From assembly GCA_027070475.1 (NCBI GenBank), contig JALXDT010000148.1:1-19938 (forward strand): a stretch of 19,938 bases of DNA, in the 5' to 3' direction. Position 1 is the first letter of the stretch. The number at the start of each line of letters is the position of its first letter. The DNA comes from Candidatus Aminicenantota bacterium. GTDB taxonomy: Bacteria; Acidobacteriota; Aminicenantia; JAMOAD01. Below, one piece after another: positions 1 through 7,634 of the stretch. Both the position numbers and the translations under genes were made by a program. The notes under the pieces were generated by a model that searched no databases, had not been told where the DNA came from, and saw nothing but the letters and a program-made list of their open reading frames with translations.

Positions 1-123
1 CTAGAATTCTCCATATCTTCACCAATATTAATACATTTAATCTACAAAGATATGTTTTTCTTTGATTTTTACAATGCAATACATAAAATATTTTGTTATA
101 GATTAAATTTATGCTACTCTAAT

Positions 124-207
124 CGCGGATGAGCGGTCTCGCCGTATGCTGCGTAGCCTGACGATAGTCGGCTATGCTGTCATCACGGCTTGTTAGTCCT
201 CGTTTTT
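124..207 (+). other. GC-rich long imperfect hairpin followed by T-run
   Basis: This block has 47 G/C among 79 bases (124-202) by my count and sits between very AT-rich flanks. It folds into one long imperfect hairpin. The apical part is 8 bp (151-158 with 170-177), a one-base bulge at 159, then 3 bp (160-162 with 167-169) closed by a GATA tetraloop. Below it are ATG/CAT (146-148 with 181-183), then GCCGT/ACGGC (141-145 with 185-189), and an outer stem of 5 of 6 pairs (124-129 with 197-202). Five T follow (203-207), as in an intrinsic terminator. A weak promoter-like pair lies just upstream (TTGTTA 93-98, TACTCT 115-120, 16 bp apart). It could be a small structured RNA, an oversized terminator, or a REP/MITE-like mobile palindrome. 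The fold is seen in the sequence; the role is unknown. Confidence 0.55.
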
Positions 208-277
208 CATTATTATTTTAATCATCTTATTTCTTTCATCAATATTTTTTTTTGGGTTCTTTTATATCCCATTCGGA

Positions 278-1393
278 TTGGCTGCAATAGCTTTTTTCTA
301 TTCCTTAAAAGAAGAGAAAAAGACCATTTTCATATACCTTATCATTTTTCTCTTATCTTTTGTCTTTCTTCTCTACACCAACATAATTCAGACAGCCTCA
401 CAAAATGAAAACTATAGGGCAATCTTAAAAATAAAAAATGGGGAATACAAAACCAATTATTTAACAAAAATAGAAAATTCTTTAGGAAATAATCCTGACC
501 CCCAACTTGCTTTAACCTTGGCAGTCAGATACTATAATGATAATCTTCTCTTTGATGCAAAAAGAGTTCTTGAAAGAATTAAAGAAACAGAACAGTATAA
601 TAAGATAAAATACTTCTATTTAGGTAATATCTATTATAAGGTAGGCTTTTTCTCCAAGGCGAAAGATATGTATTTTAAAGCCCTTCAGTCAGCCCCAGAT
701 GATCCTTACATAAATTTTAATATTTCAGTTTTACTTTATAGAATAAACCAACCTGATCTTGCTCAAAAGTATGCTCTCATATCCCAAAAAGCTGGAATCA
801 GAAGAAGCGAAGATATAACTTCTTTAAAAGATCCAATAGATATAAATGTATTTTCATATGTTAAATTTAAGATTGAAAGAAAGGACTTTAACCATCCTAT
901 TCTTATAGGTTTAATTGTTTTCTTTGTATTATTAGCATTGTTAAAATTAATCATAAGGAATATTGGTTCAAGCACAAGGTGCGCTTCCTGCGGAAGACCA
1001 ACTAAAAAGAATAGAAATTCTGTTAATGACCGATATTGTGAAGAATGCTTTAATCTGTTTATTATAAGAGAACCATTTTTAAGTGAAACAAGAAAGATAA
1101 AGTATAAAGAGATTGAAGAAAATAATCTGAAAAAAAGTAAAATAGTGCTCTTTCTGTCAATCTTCTTCCCGGGTTTAGATTTTATTTATAGAGAAAAAAT
1201 CTCCCTCTATTTTATATTAAGTTCTGTTTTTTATTTTTTCTTTGCCCTCTTCTTTTTTGTCAGATTGGATTTAATACCCCTTAAATTCGATAGTTTAATT
1301 AGCTTTCCTGAAATTTTTCTATGGATAGCTCTTTTCTTTTACTTAGTGATTAATTTTATAATTTACTTTTTGGAGAAAAAAGAATGGCTTTAG
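278..1393 (+). CDS. Membrane protein with TPR repeats, zinc ribbon and C-terminal membrane region
   Basis: I do not recognise a named family for the whole protein. Residues 16-35 form a membrane segment. About 78-165 contain two or three TPR-like helical pairs (including residues 106-165), followed by a membrane helix at about 205-227. Four cysteines in two CxxC pairs (C235/C238 and C254/C257) suggest a small zinc ribbon. The C-terminus (288-366) is strongly hydrophobic and holds a FPGLDFIYRE segment resembling the PG-x-G-x-IY motif of TM2/DUF5683-type membrane proteins. The assigned start is TTG at 278 with no convincing SD, and the first in-frame ATG is only at residue 131. The frame stays open and hydrophobic upstream to about 197, where it meets the GC-rich hairpin, so the true N-terminus may be further upstream or lost. 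The stop overlaps the next gene by 10 nt. The TPRs suggest a protein-interaction scaffold in the inner membrane; that is inference. Confidence 0.7.
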   Translation: MAAIAFFYSLKEEKKTIFIYLIIFLLSFVFLLYTNIIQTASQNENYRAILKIKNGEYKTNYLTKIENSLGNNPDPQLALTLAVRYYNDNLLFDAKRVLERIKETEQYNKIKYFYLGNIYYKVGFFSKAKDMYFKALQSAPDDPYINFNISVLLYRINQPDLAQKYALISQKAGIRRSEDITSLKDPIDINVFSYVKFKIERKDFNHPILIGLIVFFVLLALLKLIIRNIGSSTRCASCGRPTKKNRNSVNDRYCEECFNLFIIREPFLSETRKIKYKEIEENNLKKSKIVLFLSIFFPGLDFIYREKISLYFILSSVFYFFFALFFFVRLDLIPLKFDSLISFPEIFLWIALFFYLVINFIIYFLEKKEWL

Positions 1394-2400
1394 AAGGAAC
1401 AATTAAGGATTTCTCAATAGTTGAACTCTTACAGATGTTAGGGCAAAACAAAAGTACGGGAATCCTGGTAATTAAGCATAAGGAAAACTTTGTTACAATA
1501 TATTTTGAGAAGGGATTAATAGTTAATGTCGAAACTTTTCCAAGAAAAATTGAACATAGATTAGGGAAAACTTTACTAAAGAGAGGTAATATATCTTCTG
1601 AAATCCTAAACAAAGCTTTACAAATTCAGAGCAAAACCGGGAAAAAATTAGGAGAAATTTTATTAGGGTTAAATATAATTTCCAAAGATGAATTAAAAAA
1701 AGCTTTAAAAGATCAGGCTTCTCAGATAATTATCAGTATAATGAGCTGGAAAGAGGGTGAATACAAATTTCAAAAAAAGGATTTGGTTGATTGGGATAGA
1801 GATTGGTTTGAACCTCTATCTGTTGACAGATTGCTGATGGAATCAATGCAAATATTAGACGAAATGCCCCTTATAAAGGAAATTATCCCAGATTCCTCGG
1901 TCATTTTTACAAGGAATAAGATAACTAAAAAAATAAAAATATTAGATGAAACAGAGGATGAGAAGATATCAGATAAAACAATTTATCTGACGAAAAGTGA
2001 GTATGAAATCTTAAAATTTATAGATGGAGAAAGAGATGTAAATGATCTTGTAGAAAAAATAAATCTTTCAGAGTTTGAAATTTACAAAGGATTATATAAT
2101 CTAAACAGAAAAGGTATAATCAATAAAGTTGAAAAAGAGGAGATATTTAGTAAAGATGAAAAAGTTTCAGAAAAAGAGAAGAAAGACAAAATCTCCATTT
2201 TTAAAAAACTAAAAGTTGCAGCCGCATTAATTATTTTCTTATTAGAAATTATTTCCCTTATCTTCACAACCGGGATAAAAAAGAATATTTTTTACCCAGT
2301 TAAATTTACTCACTATAATCAATTGGTCACTATAAGATACAAAACAAATCAAAACTTTATTAAAACTATAATTAGTAAGTACAAAGGTAAACAACCTTGA
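1384..2400 (+). CDS. DUF4388 (PATAN) domain protein with C-terminal membrane anchor
   Basis: The N-terminus (MALEGTIKDFSIVELLQMLG, then GILVI and a FEKGLIVNVE strand) matches the DUF4388/PATAN domain, roughly residues 1-160, including the helical part around LGEILL and the WKEGEYKF strand. PATAN domains are known in bacterial signalling and motility regulators. Residues about 200-248 (YLTKSEYEILKFIDGERDVN and following) look like a winged-helix module of the kind often fused to DUF4388. A charged Lys/Glu linker (249-272) precedes one membrane helix (277-296) and a short tail. SD GGAG lies 8 nt before the ATG. The start overlaps the preceding membrane protein by 10 nt, and the end overlaps ribF by 4 nt, so the three are co-translated. 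The DUF4388 call is fairly sure; a regulatory role, possibly linked to the neighbouring TPR protein or to pili, is inference. Confidence 0.8.
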   Translation: MALEGTIKDFSIVELLQMLGQNKSTGILVIKHKENFVTIYFEKGLIVNVETFPRKIEHRLGKTLLKRGNISSEILNKALQIQSKTGKKLGEILLGLNIISKDELKKALKDQASQIIISIMSWKEGEYKFQKKDLVDWDRDWFEPLSVDRLLMESMQILDEMPLIKEIIPDSSVIFTRNKITKKIKILDETEDEKISDKTIYLTKSEYEILKFIDGERDVNDLVEKINLSEFEIYKGLYNLNRKGIINKVEKEEIFSKDEKVSEKEKKDKISIFKKLKVAAALIIFLLEIISLIFTTGIKKNIFYPVKFTHYNQLVTIRYKTNQNFIKTIISKYKGKQP

Positions 2401-3272
2401 AAAAAGGTGTAATTCTAACACTCGGAAATTTTGATGGACTCCATGTGGGGCATAGGAAAATCCTACTTAATGCTATTAAAAAAGGCGAAAAAGAAAAAAG
2501 AAAGGTTATTGCAATAACCTTCTGGCCCCATCCCCATAGCTTTTTCGGCAAAAAAATAAAATTAATTCAAACACTTGAAGAAAGAATTTCCCATATAAAA
2601 AGAATCGGAGTTGATGAAGTTGATGTTTTGGACTTTGATAAAATAGTAAACCTTTCCCCTGAAGATTTTATAAATTTCTTACTTGAAAGGTATAAAATCC
2701 ATTCAATATTCGTTGGAGAGGAGTTCAGGTTTGGCAAAAAAAGAGAGGGAGATTTAAAGCTTTTAAAAAGAATAGGAAAAAGAGAGGGCTTTTATGTAAA
2801 AGGTGTGAAAATAATTAAATATATGGGAGAAAAGGTAAGCTCAAGTTTAATCAGGGAATATTTATCAAACGGAGATTTACAAAGAGCAAGAATTATGTTA
2901 GGAGGATTTTATTCTGTAAAAGGAAAAGTCGTAAAGGGAAATAAAAGAGGCAAAAGAGTTAAATTCCCCACTGCAAATATTAAATATCCTCAGGATTTCT
3001 TACTCCCAAACGGAGTCTATATAACAAAGACTTTGTTTAATAATAAATATTACAACTCATTAACCCATGTTGGTCCTAACCTCACATTTGGAGAAAAAGA
3101 AAATAAGATAGAGACATTCTTAATAGATTTTAAATCATCTATATACAATAAAGAGATAGAAATCTTTTTTGTTGATTATATTAGACAAATTAAAAAATTC
3201 AATAATAAAGTTGAACTTTCCCGTGCTATCTCACAAGATTTGAGCTATGCTTTATCCTTACTTTTAATTTAA
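2397..3272 (+). CDS. ribF: Bifunctional riboflavin kinase / FAD synthetase RibF
   Basis: This enzyme phosphorylates riboflavin to FMN and adenylylates FMN to FAD in the cytoplasm. The N-terminal nucleotidyltransferase domain has the GNFDGLHVGHR signature (residues 10-20; H16 and H19 are the HxGH pair), the WPHP segment (43-46) and the SSSLIREYL motif (148-156), which corresponds to the family ISSTxIR. The C-terminal flavokinase domain has GKRVKFPTAN (185-194), the PTAN substrate/nucleotide site, followed by HVGPNLTF (224-231). The length of 291 residues is near the family norm of about 300. The start is TTG at 2397 inside a TTGA overlap with the stop of the DUF4388 gene, so translation is probably coupled; an AAAGG at 2384-2388 may act as a weak SD. 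It is the last gene of its operon and ends 10 nt from a convergent pilin gene. Confidence 0.95.
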   Translation: MKKGVILTLGNFDGLHVGHRKILLNAIKKGEKEKRKVIAITFWPHPHSFFGKKIKLIQTLEERISHIKRIGVDEVDVLDFDKIVNLSPEDFINFLLERYKIHSIFVGEEFRFGKKREGDLKLLKRIGKREGFYVKGVKIIKYMGEKVSSSLIREYLSNGDLQRARIMLGGFYSVKGKVVKGNKRGKRVKFPTANIKYPQDFLLPNGVYITKTLFNNKYYNSLTHVGPNLTFGEKENKIETFLIDFKSSIYNKEIEIFFVDYIRQIKKFNNKVELSRAISQDLSYALSLLLI

Positions 3273-3282
3273 ACAAAAATTT

Positions 3283-3957
3283 TTAACTATCAGTTTGAGC
3301 TATCGCTTTACCGATATCATCCCCTGATATTGAATCATCGGGATTTGTATTTCTGTGAACACCATCTGAAAAAGGCGTCGCCCACAGATGATTTGGGCCT
3401 GCTGAGAGAACATAGACTCTATGTGGTCTGGTAGTATCTCCAAAATGAGGGTTGCCGGGGAAATATCTTGCATTAATAACATAGGATCTTCCCCAAGCAT
3501 CATCTAAAAGCTTATCATCAAGATAGGGACCTCTCCATCTGTACTCTCCCGAGGTAGGATAATCCTGTCCACTTTGATTCTGATTATTAGGCCCCGTATC
3601 ATCATCTGGATTATTATAGTACAAATAATCATACAGGGGTTTGGTTGTTCCATATGTTCCCCAGTTTGCAGCACCTGTTCCTGCTCCGGATTCAGCTCCG
3701 GTGGGAACAGTGGAAGAATTTCCTAAAACTCTATCAACTCCTCCAGAAGGTCCATTAGCATTTGTAAATGGCCAGTATCCAGTATCTTTGTAAAGCGATG
3801 CTACAGCTGCTGCAATCACCTGTACCTCATTGGTTGTTCTTGTAACTTTACTTGCCTTAATATTCCTTGCAACAGTAGGTGTTAATATAGCTGCCAATAT
3901 GGCAACAACAGCTAAAACAACTACCATTTCTATTAAGGTAAAACCTTTTTTCTTCAT
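3283..3957 (-). CDS. GspG-like prepilin (second of tandem pair)
   Basis: This is a type II secretion/type IV pilin-like major pseudopilin. The prepilin leader is MKKKG, with predicted cleavage between G5 and F6, and the mature protein begins FTLIEM with the conserved Glu at +5. The hydrophobic helix runs over residues 6-30. The globular part shares GspG-type features: the WPFTNANGP segment, the YNNPDDDTG loop, GEYRWRGPYLD and a D-x-WG-x-x-Y strand. It is 224 residues, longer than a typical GspG (about 140-150). SD GGAGGA (3962-3967) lies 4 nt before the ATG. The upstream gene is a clear paralogue with the same motifs, 21 nt away, so this gene is probably co-transcribed. No secretin, ATPase or prepilin peptidase is in view, so the apparatus must be elsewhere. 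Family call firm; whether it serves T2SS or a pilus is open. Confidence 0.85.
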   Translation of the reverse strand: MKKKGFTLIEMVVVLAVVAILAAILTPTVARNIKASKVTRTTNEVQVIAAAVASLYKDTGYWPFTNANGPSGGVDRVLGNSSTVPTGAESGAGTGAANWGTYGTTKPLYDYLYYNNPDDDTGPNNQNQSGQDYPTSGEYRWRGPYLDDKLLDDAWGRSYVINARYFPGNPHFGDTTRPHRVYVLSAGPNHLWATPFSDGVHRNTNPDDSISGDDIGKAIAQTDS

Positions 3958-3978
3958 TTTCTCCTCCCTAAAATTAAA

Positions 3979-4656
3979 TTAATCATTTGTGTAAATTACA
4001 AAACCTATGTCATCTCCTCCTACATTATCATCAGGTGTTGTGTTTCTATTTACAGAATCACTAAAAGGTGTTTCCCAGACCTGGTTTATTCCGGCTGACA
4101 GTATTAAAACACGATGCCCTGCTCTTTGAGCAACCGTTGTTAAAGAGTTTCCGGGAAAATATCTTGCACTGATCACATACTGTGCTCCCCATGGGTCAAG
4201 ATTTGCTCTTTTATCAAGATAAGGTCCCTTCCACCTATACTCACCTGTTGTTGGATAATCCTGTCCTGATTCATTTTGATTTACAGCACCTGTATTATCA
4301 TCAGGATTATTATAGTATAAGTAGTCATAAAGCTGCTTTGTTGGTGCCCAACTTCCCCACTGGCTGCTTCCCGTATAAGTCGCATCAGATGCTGTCGGGA
4401 CATAATCCGTTGGATCACCTGAAAGAACCCTGTTAACTCCGCCCGCTGGTCCATTTGCATTTGTACATGGCCATCTACCGACATCTTTATATAAACTCAA
4501 AATCGCAGAAGCTATAACAAGCTCTTCATTTTCAGCTCTGGTGATTTTAGCATCTTTTATATGTCTTGCTATAGTAGGAACAAGTATAGCTACTAAAATT
4601 GAAACCACAGCCAAAACCACGACCATTTCAATCAAAGTAAATCCTTTCCTTTTCAT
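3979..4656 (-). CDS. GspG-like prepilin (first of tandem pair)
   Basis: This is the paralogue of the pilin that follows. The start is taken at 4656 (MKRKGFTLIEM) rather than at an in-frame ATG six codons earlier at 4674. A perfect GGAGGT (4661-4666) sits 4 nt before the 4656 ATG and lies inside the longer reading; the standard prepilin leader is also short and basic. Cleavage is expected at G5/F6, with Glu at +5 of the mature protein and a hydrophobic helix at about 6-30. The globular part has WPCTNANGPAGGV, YNNPDDNTG, GEYRWKGPYLD and DPWG-x-x-YVI, aligning along most of its length with the downstream pilin. The gene product is 225 residues from this start. A near-consensus promoter in the end of pyrC drives it. 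Duplication with divergence suggests two subunits with distinct roles; that is inference. Confidence 0.85.
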   Translation of the reverse strand: MKRKGFTLIEMVVVLAVVSILVAILVPTIARHIKDAKITRAENEELVIASAILSLYKDVGRWPCTNANGPAGGVNRVLSGDPTDYVPTASDATYTGSSQWGSWAPTKQLYDYLYYNNPDDNTGAVNQNESGQDYPTTGEYRWKGPYLDKRANLDPWGAQYVISARYFPGNSLTTVAQRAGHRVLILSAGINQVWETPFSDSVNRNTTPDDNVGGDDIGFVIYTND

Positions 4657-4679
4657 TTTCACCTCCAATGTCATATTAA

Positions 4680-4708
4680 AATATATTTAACATGTATTTA
4701 ATTGTCAA
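4680..4708 (-). promoter_or_regulatory. Sigma-70-type promoter for the pilin pair
   Basis: On the minus strand TTGACA (4703-4708) is followed after exactly 17 nt by TATATT (4680-4685), a perfect -35 and a 5/6 -10. The -35 lies within the last codons of pyrC. A start near 4673 would leave a short leader carrying the GGAGGT at 4661-4666. This gives the pilins transcription independent of the pyr operon. Seen by eye; not tested. Confidence 0.7.
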
Positions 4709-5984
4709 CTCCATTAAATACTATTTCTCCCCCGACAATTGTATAAACAGGCCATCCTTTAACTTCCCAGCCGATAAAGGGAGAATTTTTAGCCTTGCTT
4801 TTAAATTTATCCGGATCTATTACAACCTTTTTCTCTGGATCTATTATAGTAATATCCCCATCCTTTCCTATCTCAAGACTCCCTTTGCTTTCTAATCCCA
4901 AAATTTTTGCAGGATTCTTTGATAAAAGTTCAGCAAAGCGAAAAACACTAATTACTCCAGACATTACCAGTCTATCAAAGATAAGGCCAACCACTGTTTC
5001 AAGTCCTATAACACCAAAAGGAGCAAATCCAAACTCAAGCTCCTTTTCATCCTGAGTATGGGGAGCATGATCTGTTGCAATAGCATCTATTATACCTTTT
5101 TTCAAACCTTCAACAAGAGACACTCTATCCTCTTCAGACCTTAAGGGTGGTTTCATCTTATAGAGAGGAGAAAAGGTTTCAACAAATTGTTCATTCAACA
5201 AAAGGTGATGGGGGGTAACTTCAGCTGTTACATTAAGATTATTTATTTTTGCATTTTCTATTAGTTCCACACTCCATTTTGAAGATAGATGGGCAAAATG
5301 AATCCTACCTCCTACCTGCCTCAAAATCTCAATATCTCTTGCTATAATAGCTGTCTCTGAAGCAGATGGTATCCCCTTAAGTCCTAACTTATAAGTTAAA
5401 GGACTTTCATTTGCAACACCATCACCTGACAGCTCAAGGTCTTCTGCATGTTCAATAATAATCTTATCTATCATTCTTTGATACTCGAGAGCTCTTCTTA
5501 AAACAAGTGAAGACCTCACTGGATACCCATCATCTGAAAATCCTACGGCTCCAGCCTCTGCTATATATCCCATCTCAACTAATTCTTCTCCTTGCATTCT
5601 CTTACTAACAGCCCCTATAGGGAAAACATTAACTTTGGCCACATCCTTTGCTCTTTCAATTATAAAAGAGGTGACACCTTCATTATCATTTATCGGATTT
5701 GTGTTCGCCATACAGGCAACAGAAGTAATTCCTCCAGCAGCAGCTGCTTCTGTTCCTGTTTTGATATCCTCTTTGTATTCATAACCTGGCTCCCTTAAAT
5801 GTGTATGCATATCAATAAAACCCGGAAAAACAAATAATCCCTTTGCATCAACTTCTTTAAAATCAGGAGCATTTAATTTTTTCCCTATCTTTGCAACCTT
5901 ACCATTTTCTATAAGAATATCCAGTTCTTCATCCAAGTTCTGAGAAGGATCAATAACCCTACCATTTTTAATTATTAAATTCAT
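4698..5984 (-). CDS. pyrC: Dihydroorotase (type I)
   Basis: This cytoplasmic zinc enzyme cyclises carbamoyl-aspartate to dihydroorotate in pyrimidine synthesis. It is an amidohydrolase with the metal-binding [10 protein letters not shown] motif (H60 and H62), a bridging-type Asp at D151 or D152 (GFSDDG), metal-ligand histidines at H179 (EHAED) and H229/H232 (HFAHLSS), and the catalytic DHAPH motif (D305-H309). The NxNP-type segment ANTNPI (93-98) and the KMKPPLR segment (276-282) match substrate-binding regions of type I dihydroorotases. The 428-residue length is normal. SD GGAGGT lies 4 nt before the ATG, inside the end of pyrB, and the two genes overlap by 17 nt. It is the third gene of pyrR-pyrB-pyrC, and its 3' end contains the pilin promoter. 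Confidence 0.96.
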   Translation of the reverse strand: MNLIIKNGRVIDPSQNLDEELDILIENGKVAKIGKKLNAPDFKEVDAKGLFVFPGFIDMHTHLREPGYEYKEDIKTGTEAAAAGGITSVACMANTNPINDNEGVTSFIIERAKDVAKVNVFPIGAVSKRMQGEELVEMGYIAEAGAVGFSDDGYPVRSSLVLRRALEYQRMIDKIIIEHAEDLELSGDGVANESPLTYKLGLKGIPSASETAIIARDIEILRQVGGRIHFAHLSSKWSVELIENAKINNLNVTAEVTPHHLLLNEQFVETFSPLYKMKPPLRSEEDRVSLVEGLKKGIIDAIATDHAPHTQDEKELEFGFAPFGVIGLETVVGLIFDRLVMSGVISVFRFAELLSKNPAKILGLESKGSLEIGKDGDITIIDPEKKVVIDPDKFKSKAKNSPFIGWEVKGWPVYTIVGGEIVFNGVDN

Positions 5985-6900
5985 GAGAACCTCCGGAAAT
6001 TAAATACAAAACAGCCATTCTTACAGCAATTCCATTGCTAACCTGATTTAAAATAACAGATTTATCCGAATCAGCAATATCCTTCATAAGTTCTATTCCC
6101 CTGTTAATAGGGCCAGGATGCATAACAATTGCATCCTTATCCGCTCTTGCAAGTCTTTTTTTTGTAAGTTGATAAAATTTTCTGTATTCTCTTAATGAAG
6201 GAAAATAACTTCCCGTCTGCCTTTCTCTCTGAATCCTCAGCATCATCACAACATCAGACCCTTCAACTGCTTTATCAAGATCATATTCTATTTCAACTCC
6301 CATATCGGAAAATTCAGGGGGGATTAGAGGTGGCGGGCCCGATAAAACAATCTTTGTCTTATATTGCGAAAGTAAAAAAATATTTGATCTTGCAACCCTG
6401 CTGTGCAATATATCTCCGACAATGGTAATCTTTAAATTATCCAGCTCTCCCTTATGCTGTCTTATAGTAAGTGCGTCTAAAAGAGCCTGAGTAGGGTGTT
6501 CATGTGCACCATCACCTGCATTTACCACAGATGATTTTGAAAAGGTTGTAAGATAATAAGCACTTCCTGCTTGAGAGTGTCTCACCACAAATATATCCGG
6601 ATGCATTGCTTCAAGGTTTAAAACAGTATCTCTGAATGATTCCCCTTTTACAAGACTTGAGGAGCTTCCCGAAAAATTAATCAAATCCGCAGAGAGTCTT
6701 TTTGCTGCTAATTCAAAGGAGATTCTTGTCCTTGTACTTGGCTCAAAGAAAAGATTTACAACAGTTTTTCCCCTCAGAGCGGGGACCTTTTTAACACTTC
6801 TTTTTGAAACTTCCACCATACTCTGGGCTGTATCAAGAATATGGTCTATCTCATCTCTCGTCAATCCTTCAATACCAAGCAAATGTTTTCTTTTAAACAT
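5968..6900 (-). CDS. pyrB: Aspartate carbamoyltransferase catalytic subunit
   Basis: PyrB joins carbamoyl phosphate and aspartate to form carbamoyl-aspartate. The carbamoyl-phosphate signature FEPSTRTR is at residues 52-59. The mobile SSLVKGES loop contains K85. The HEHPTQAL segment (133-140) contributes His and Gln to the active site, and HPGPINRG (261-268) is the second signature. R222 and Q224, in LRIQRER, match the aspartate-binding loop. Length of 310 residues is typical. No pyrI regulatory subunit is in view, so this is probably a trimeric or PyrC-associated enzyme; that is inference. Its ATG overlaps the pyrR stop by one base (TAATG), with a GGAGGG SD inside pyrR. Confidence 0.97.
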   Translation of the reverse strand: MFKRKHLLGIEGLTRDEIDHILDTAQSMVEVSKRSVKKVPALRGKTVVNLFFEPSTRTRISFELAAKRLSADLINFSGSSSSLVKGESFRDTVLNLEAMHPDIFVVRHSQAGSAYYLTTFSKSSVVNAGDGAHEHPTQALLDALTIRQHKGELDNLKITIVGDILHSRVARSNIFLLSQYKTKIVLSGPPPLIPPEFSDMGVEIEYDLDKAVEGSDVVMMLRIQRERQTGSYFPSLREYRKFYQLTKKRLARADKDAIVMHPGPINRGIELMKDIADSDKSVILNQVSNGIAVRMAVLYLISGGSHEFNN

Positions 6901-7445
6901 TAAAAACCCTCCTCTTCAACTATTAAGACCTCATCACTTCCATCTATCTCTTTTAATCTGACTTCCACTATTTCTCTTTTTGATGTGGGAAGAGTCTTCC
7001 CTATATAATCCGCCTGTATCGGAAGCTCTCTATGACCTCTATCTATCAAAACGAGAAGTTGGATTGTCTTCGGTCTTCCAAAATCCACAATAGAATCAAG
7101 AGCTGCTCTTACGGTTCTTCCGGAAAAGAGAACATCATCCACAAGAATTATATCTCTTCCCGTAACATCAAAATCAATCTCCGTCCCCTTTACAATAGGA
7201 TTCGGTCCTATAGTTGAAAGATCATCTCTATAAAGAGTAATATCAAGAATTCCAAAATCAAGCTTTGCTCCTTCAAGTTTTTCTATAAGTTTTAAAATTC
7301 TTTCTCCTATGATTACCCCTCTTGTTCTGATTCCAACAATAGCAACATTTTCAAGTTCACGATTTCTCTCAATAACCTCCATTGCCAATCTTTTTAATGT
7401 TGATGCAATTTTCCTCTGCTCCATTACCCTTGCTTTGACTTTCAT
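6900..7445 (-). CDS. pyrR: PyrR: pyrimidine operon regulator / uracil phosphoribosyltransferase
   Basis: PyrR binds pyr mRNA in response to UMP/UTP versus PRPP in many bacteria and has weak uracil phosphoribosyltransferase activity. The PRPP-binding loop reads [12 protein letters not shown] (residues 99-110). [15 protein letters not shown] and [16 protein letters not shown] are close to the well-characterised Bacillus PyrR. The length of 181 residues matches the family, and the N-terminus aligns from this Met. SD AGGAGA (7451-7456) lies 5 nt before the ATG. It heads the pyrR-pyrB-pyrC operon. The sequence before it shows no terminator/antiterminator pair, and a TATAAT lies very close to the start, so classical PyrR attenuation in this leader is doubtful. 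Confidence 0.96.
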   Translation of the reverse strand: MKVKARVMEQRKIASTLKRLAMEVIERNRELENVAIVGIRTRGVIIGERILKLIEKLEGAKLDFGILDITLYRDDLSTIGPNPIVKGTEIDFDVTGRDIILVDDVLFSGRTVRAALDSIVDFGRPKTIQLLVLIDRGHRELPIQADYIGKTLPTSKREIVEVRLKEIDGSDEVLIVEEEGF

Positions 7446-7462
7446 TATTATCTCCTCTTTCC

Positions 7463-7468
7463 ATTATA
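7463..7468 (-). promoter_or_regulatory. Candidate -10 box for pyrR operon
   Basis: A perfect TATAAT on the minus strand lies about 18 nt before the pyrR ATG, just ahead of the SD. The sequence 17 nt further upstream is only a poor -35 (ATTTTG); a TTGTTA lies at a 14-nt spacing, which is short. If real, the leader would be about 15-20 nt, too short for an attenuator. Modest confidence because of the weak -35. Confidence 0.4.
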
Positions 7469-7584
7469 TGATACAATAATGATAACAAAATATTCTCTTA
7501 CTTACAACACATTTTAGATTAGGAACAGATAATTTTAATGAATTATAAATATCAAAATACAATTTGAATTTAACATAGGTTATC

Positions 7585-7613
7585 TTGACTTAAGTAATTA
7601 CAAGTTTTAAAAT
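7585..7613 (+). promoter_or_regulatory. Sigma-70-type promoter for aminotransferase-ctpA
   Basis: TTGACT (7585-7590), a 17-nt spacer and TAAAAT (7608-7613) give 5/6 matches at both boxes. A GGAGGT SD (7625-7630) follows, 4 nt before the ATG at 7635. The -35 overlaps an 8-bp palindrome ACTTAAGT (7588-7595), set within an imperfect CTTG...CAAG pair, which could be an operator. The promoter is seen in sequence; the operator is inference. Confidence 0.65.
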
Positions 7614-7634
7614 AAATTTAATTTGGAGGTATAA

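Noticed and set aside
1..14. Start of a leftward gene (ATG at 14-12 on the minus strand, with GGTGA nearby)
   Set aside because: Only four codons are visible before the window edge, which is too little to support a gene.
1..132. Open plus-strand frame of 43 codons from the left edge to TGA at 130-132 as a gene end
   Set aside because: The translation shows no recognisable motif, is dominated by AT-rich codons, and ends inside the GC-rich hairpin; likely chance.
141..189. Group II intron domain V, because GCCGTATG...ACGGC looks similar
   Set aside because: Domain V is about 34 nt with a catalytic AGC triad and a two-base bulge; this hairpin is much longer and lacks those features.
124..202. 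GC-rich hairpin as an integron attC site
   Set aside because: GTTAGTC near the 3' side (192-198) resembles the GTTRRRY core at 6 of 7 bases, but the matching 5' box lacks the required AAC, and no integrase or cassette array is present.
3273..3284. AAAAATTTTT between ribF and the pilin as a shared terminator
   Set aside because: It is self-complementary but has no loop and no G/C stem, so it is too weak to call a terminator.
4657..4674. Longer start for the first pilin at 4674
   Set aside because: That reading would place the GGAGGT SD inside the coding region and give an atypical prepilin leader; the ATG at 4656 fits both signals.
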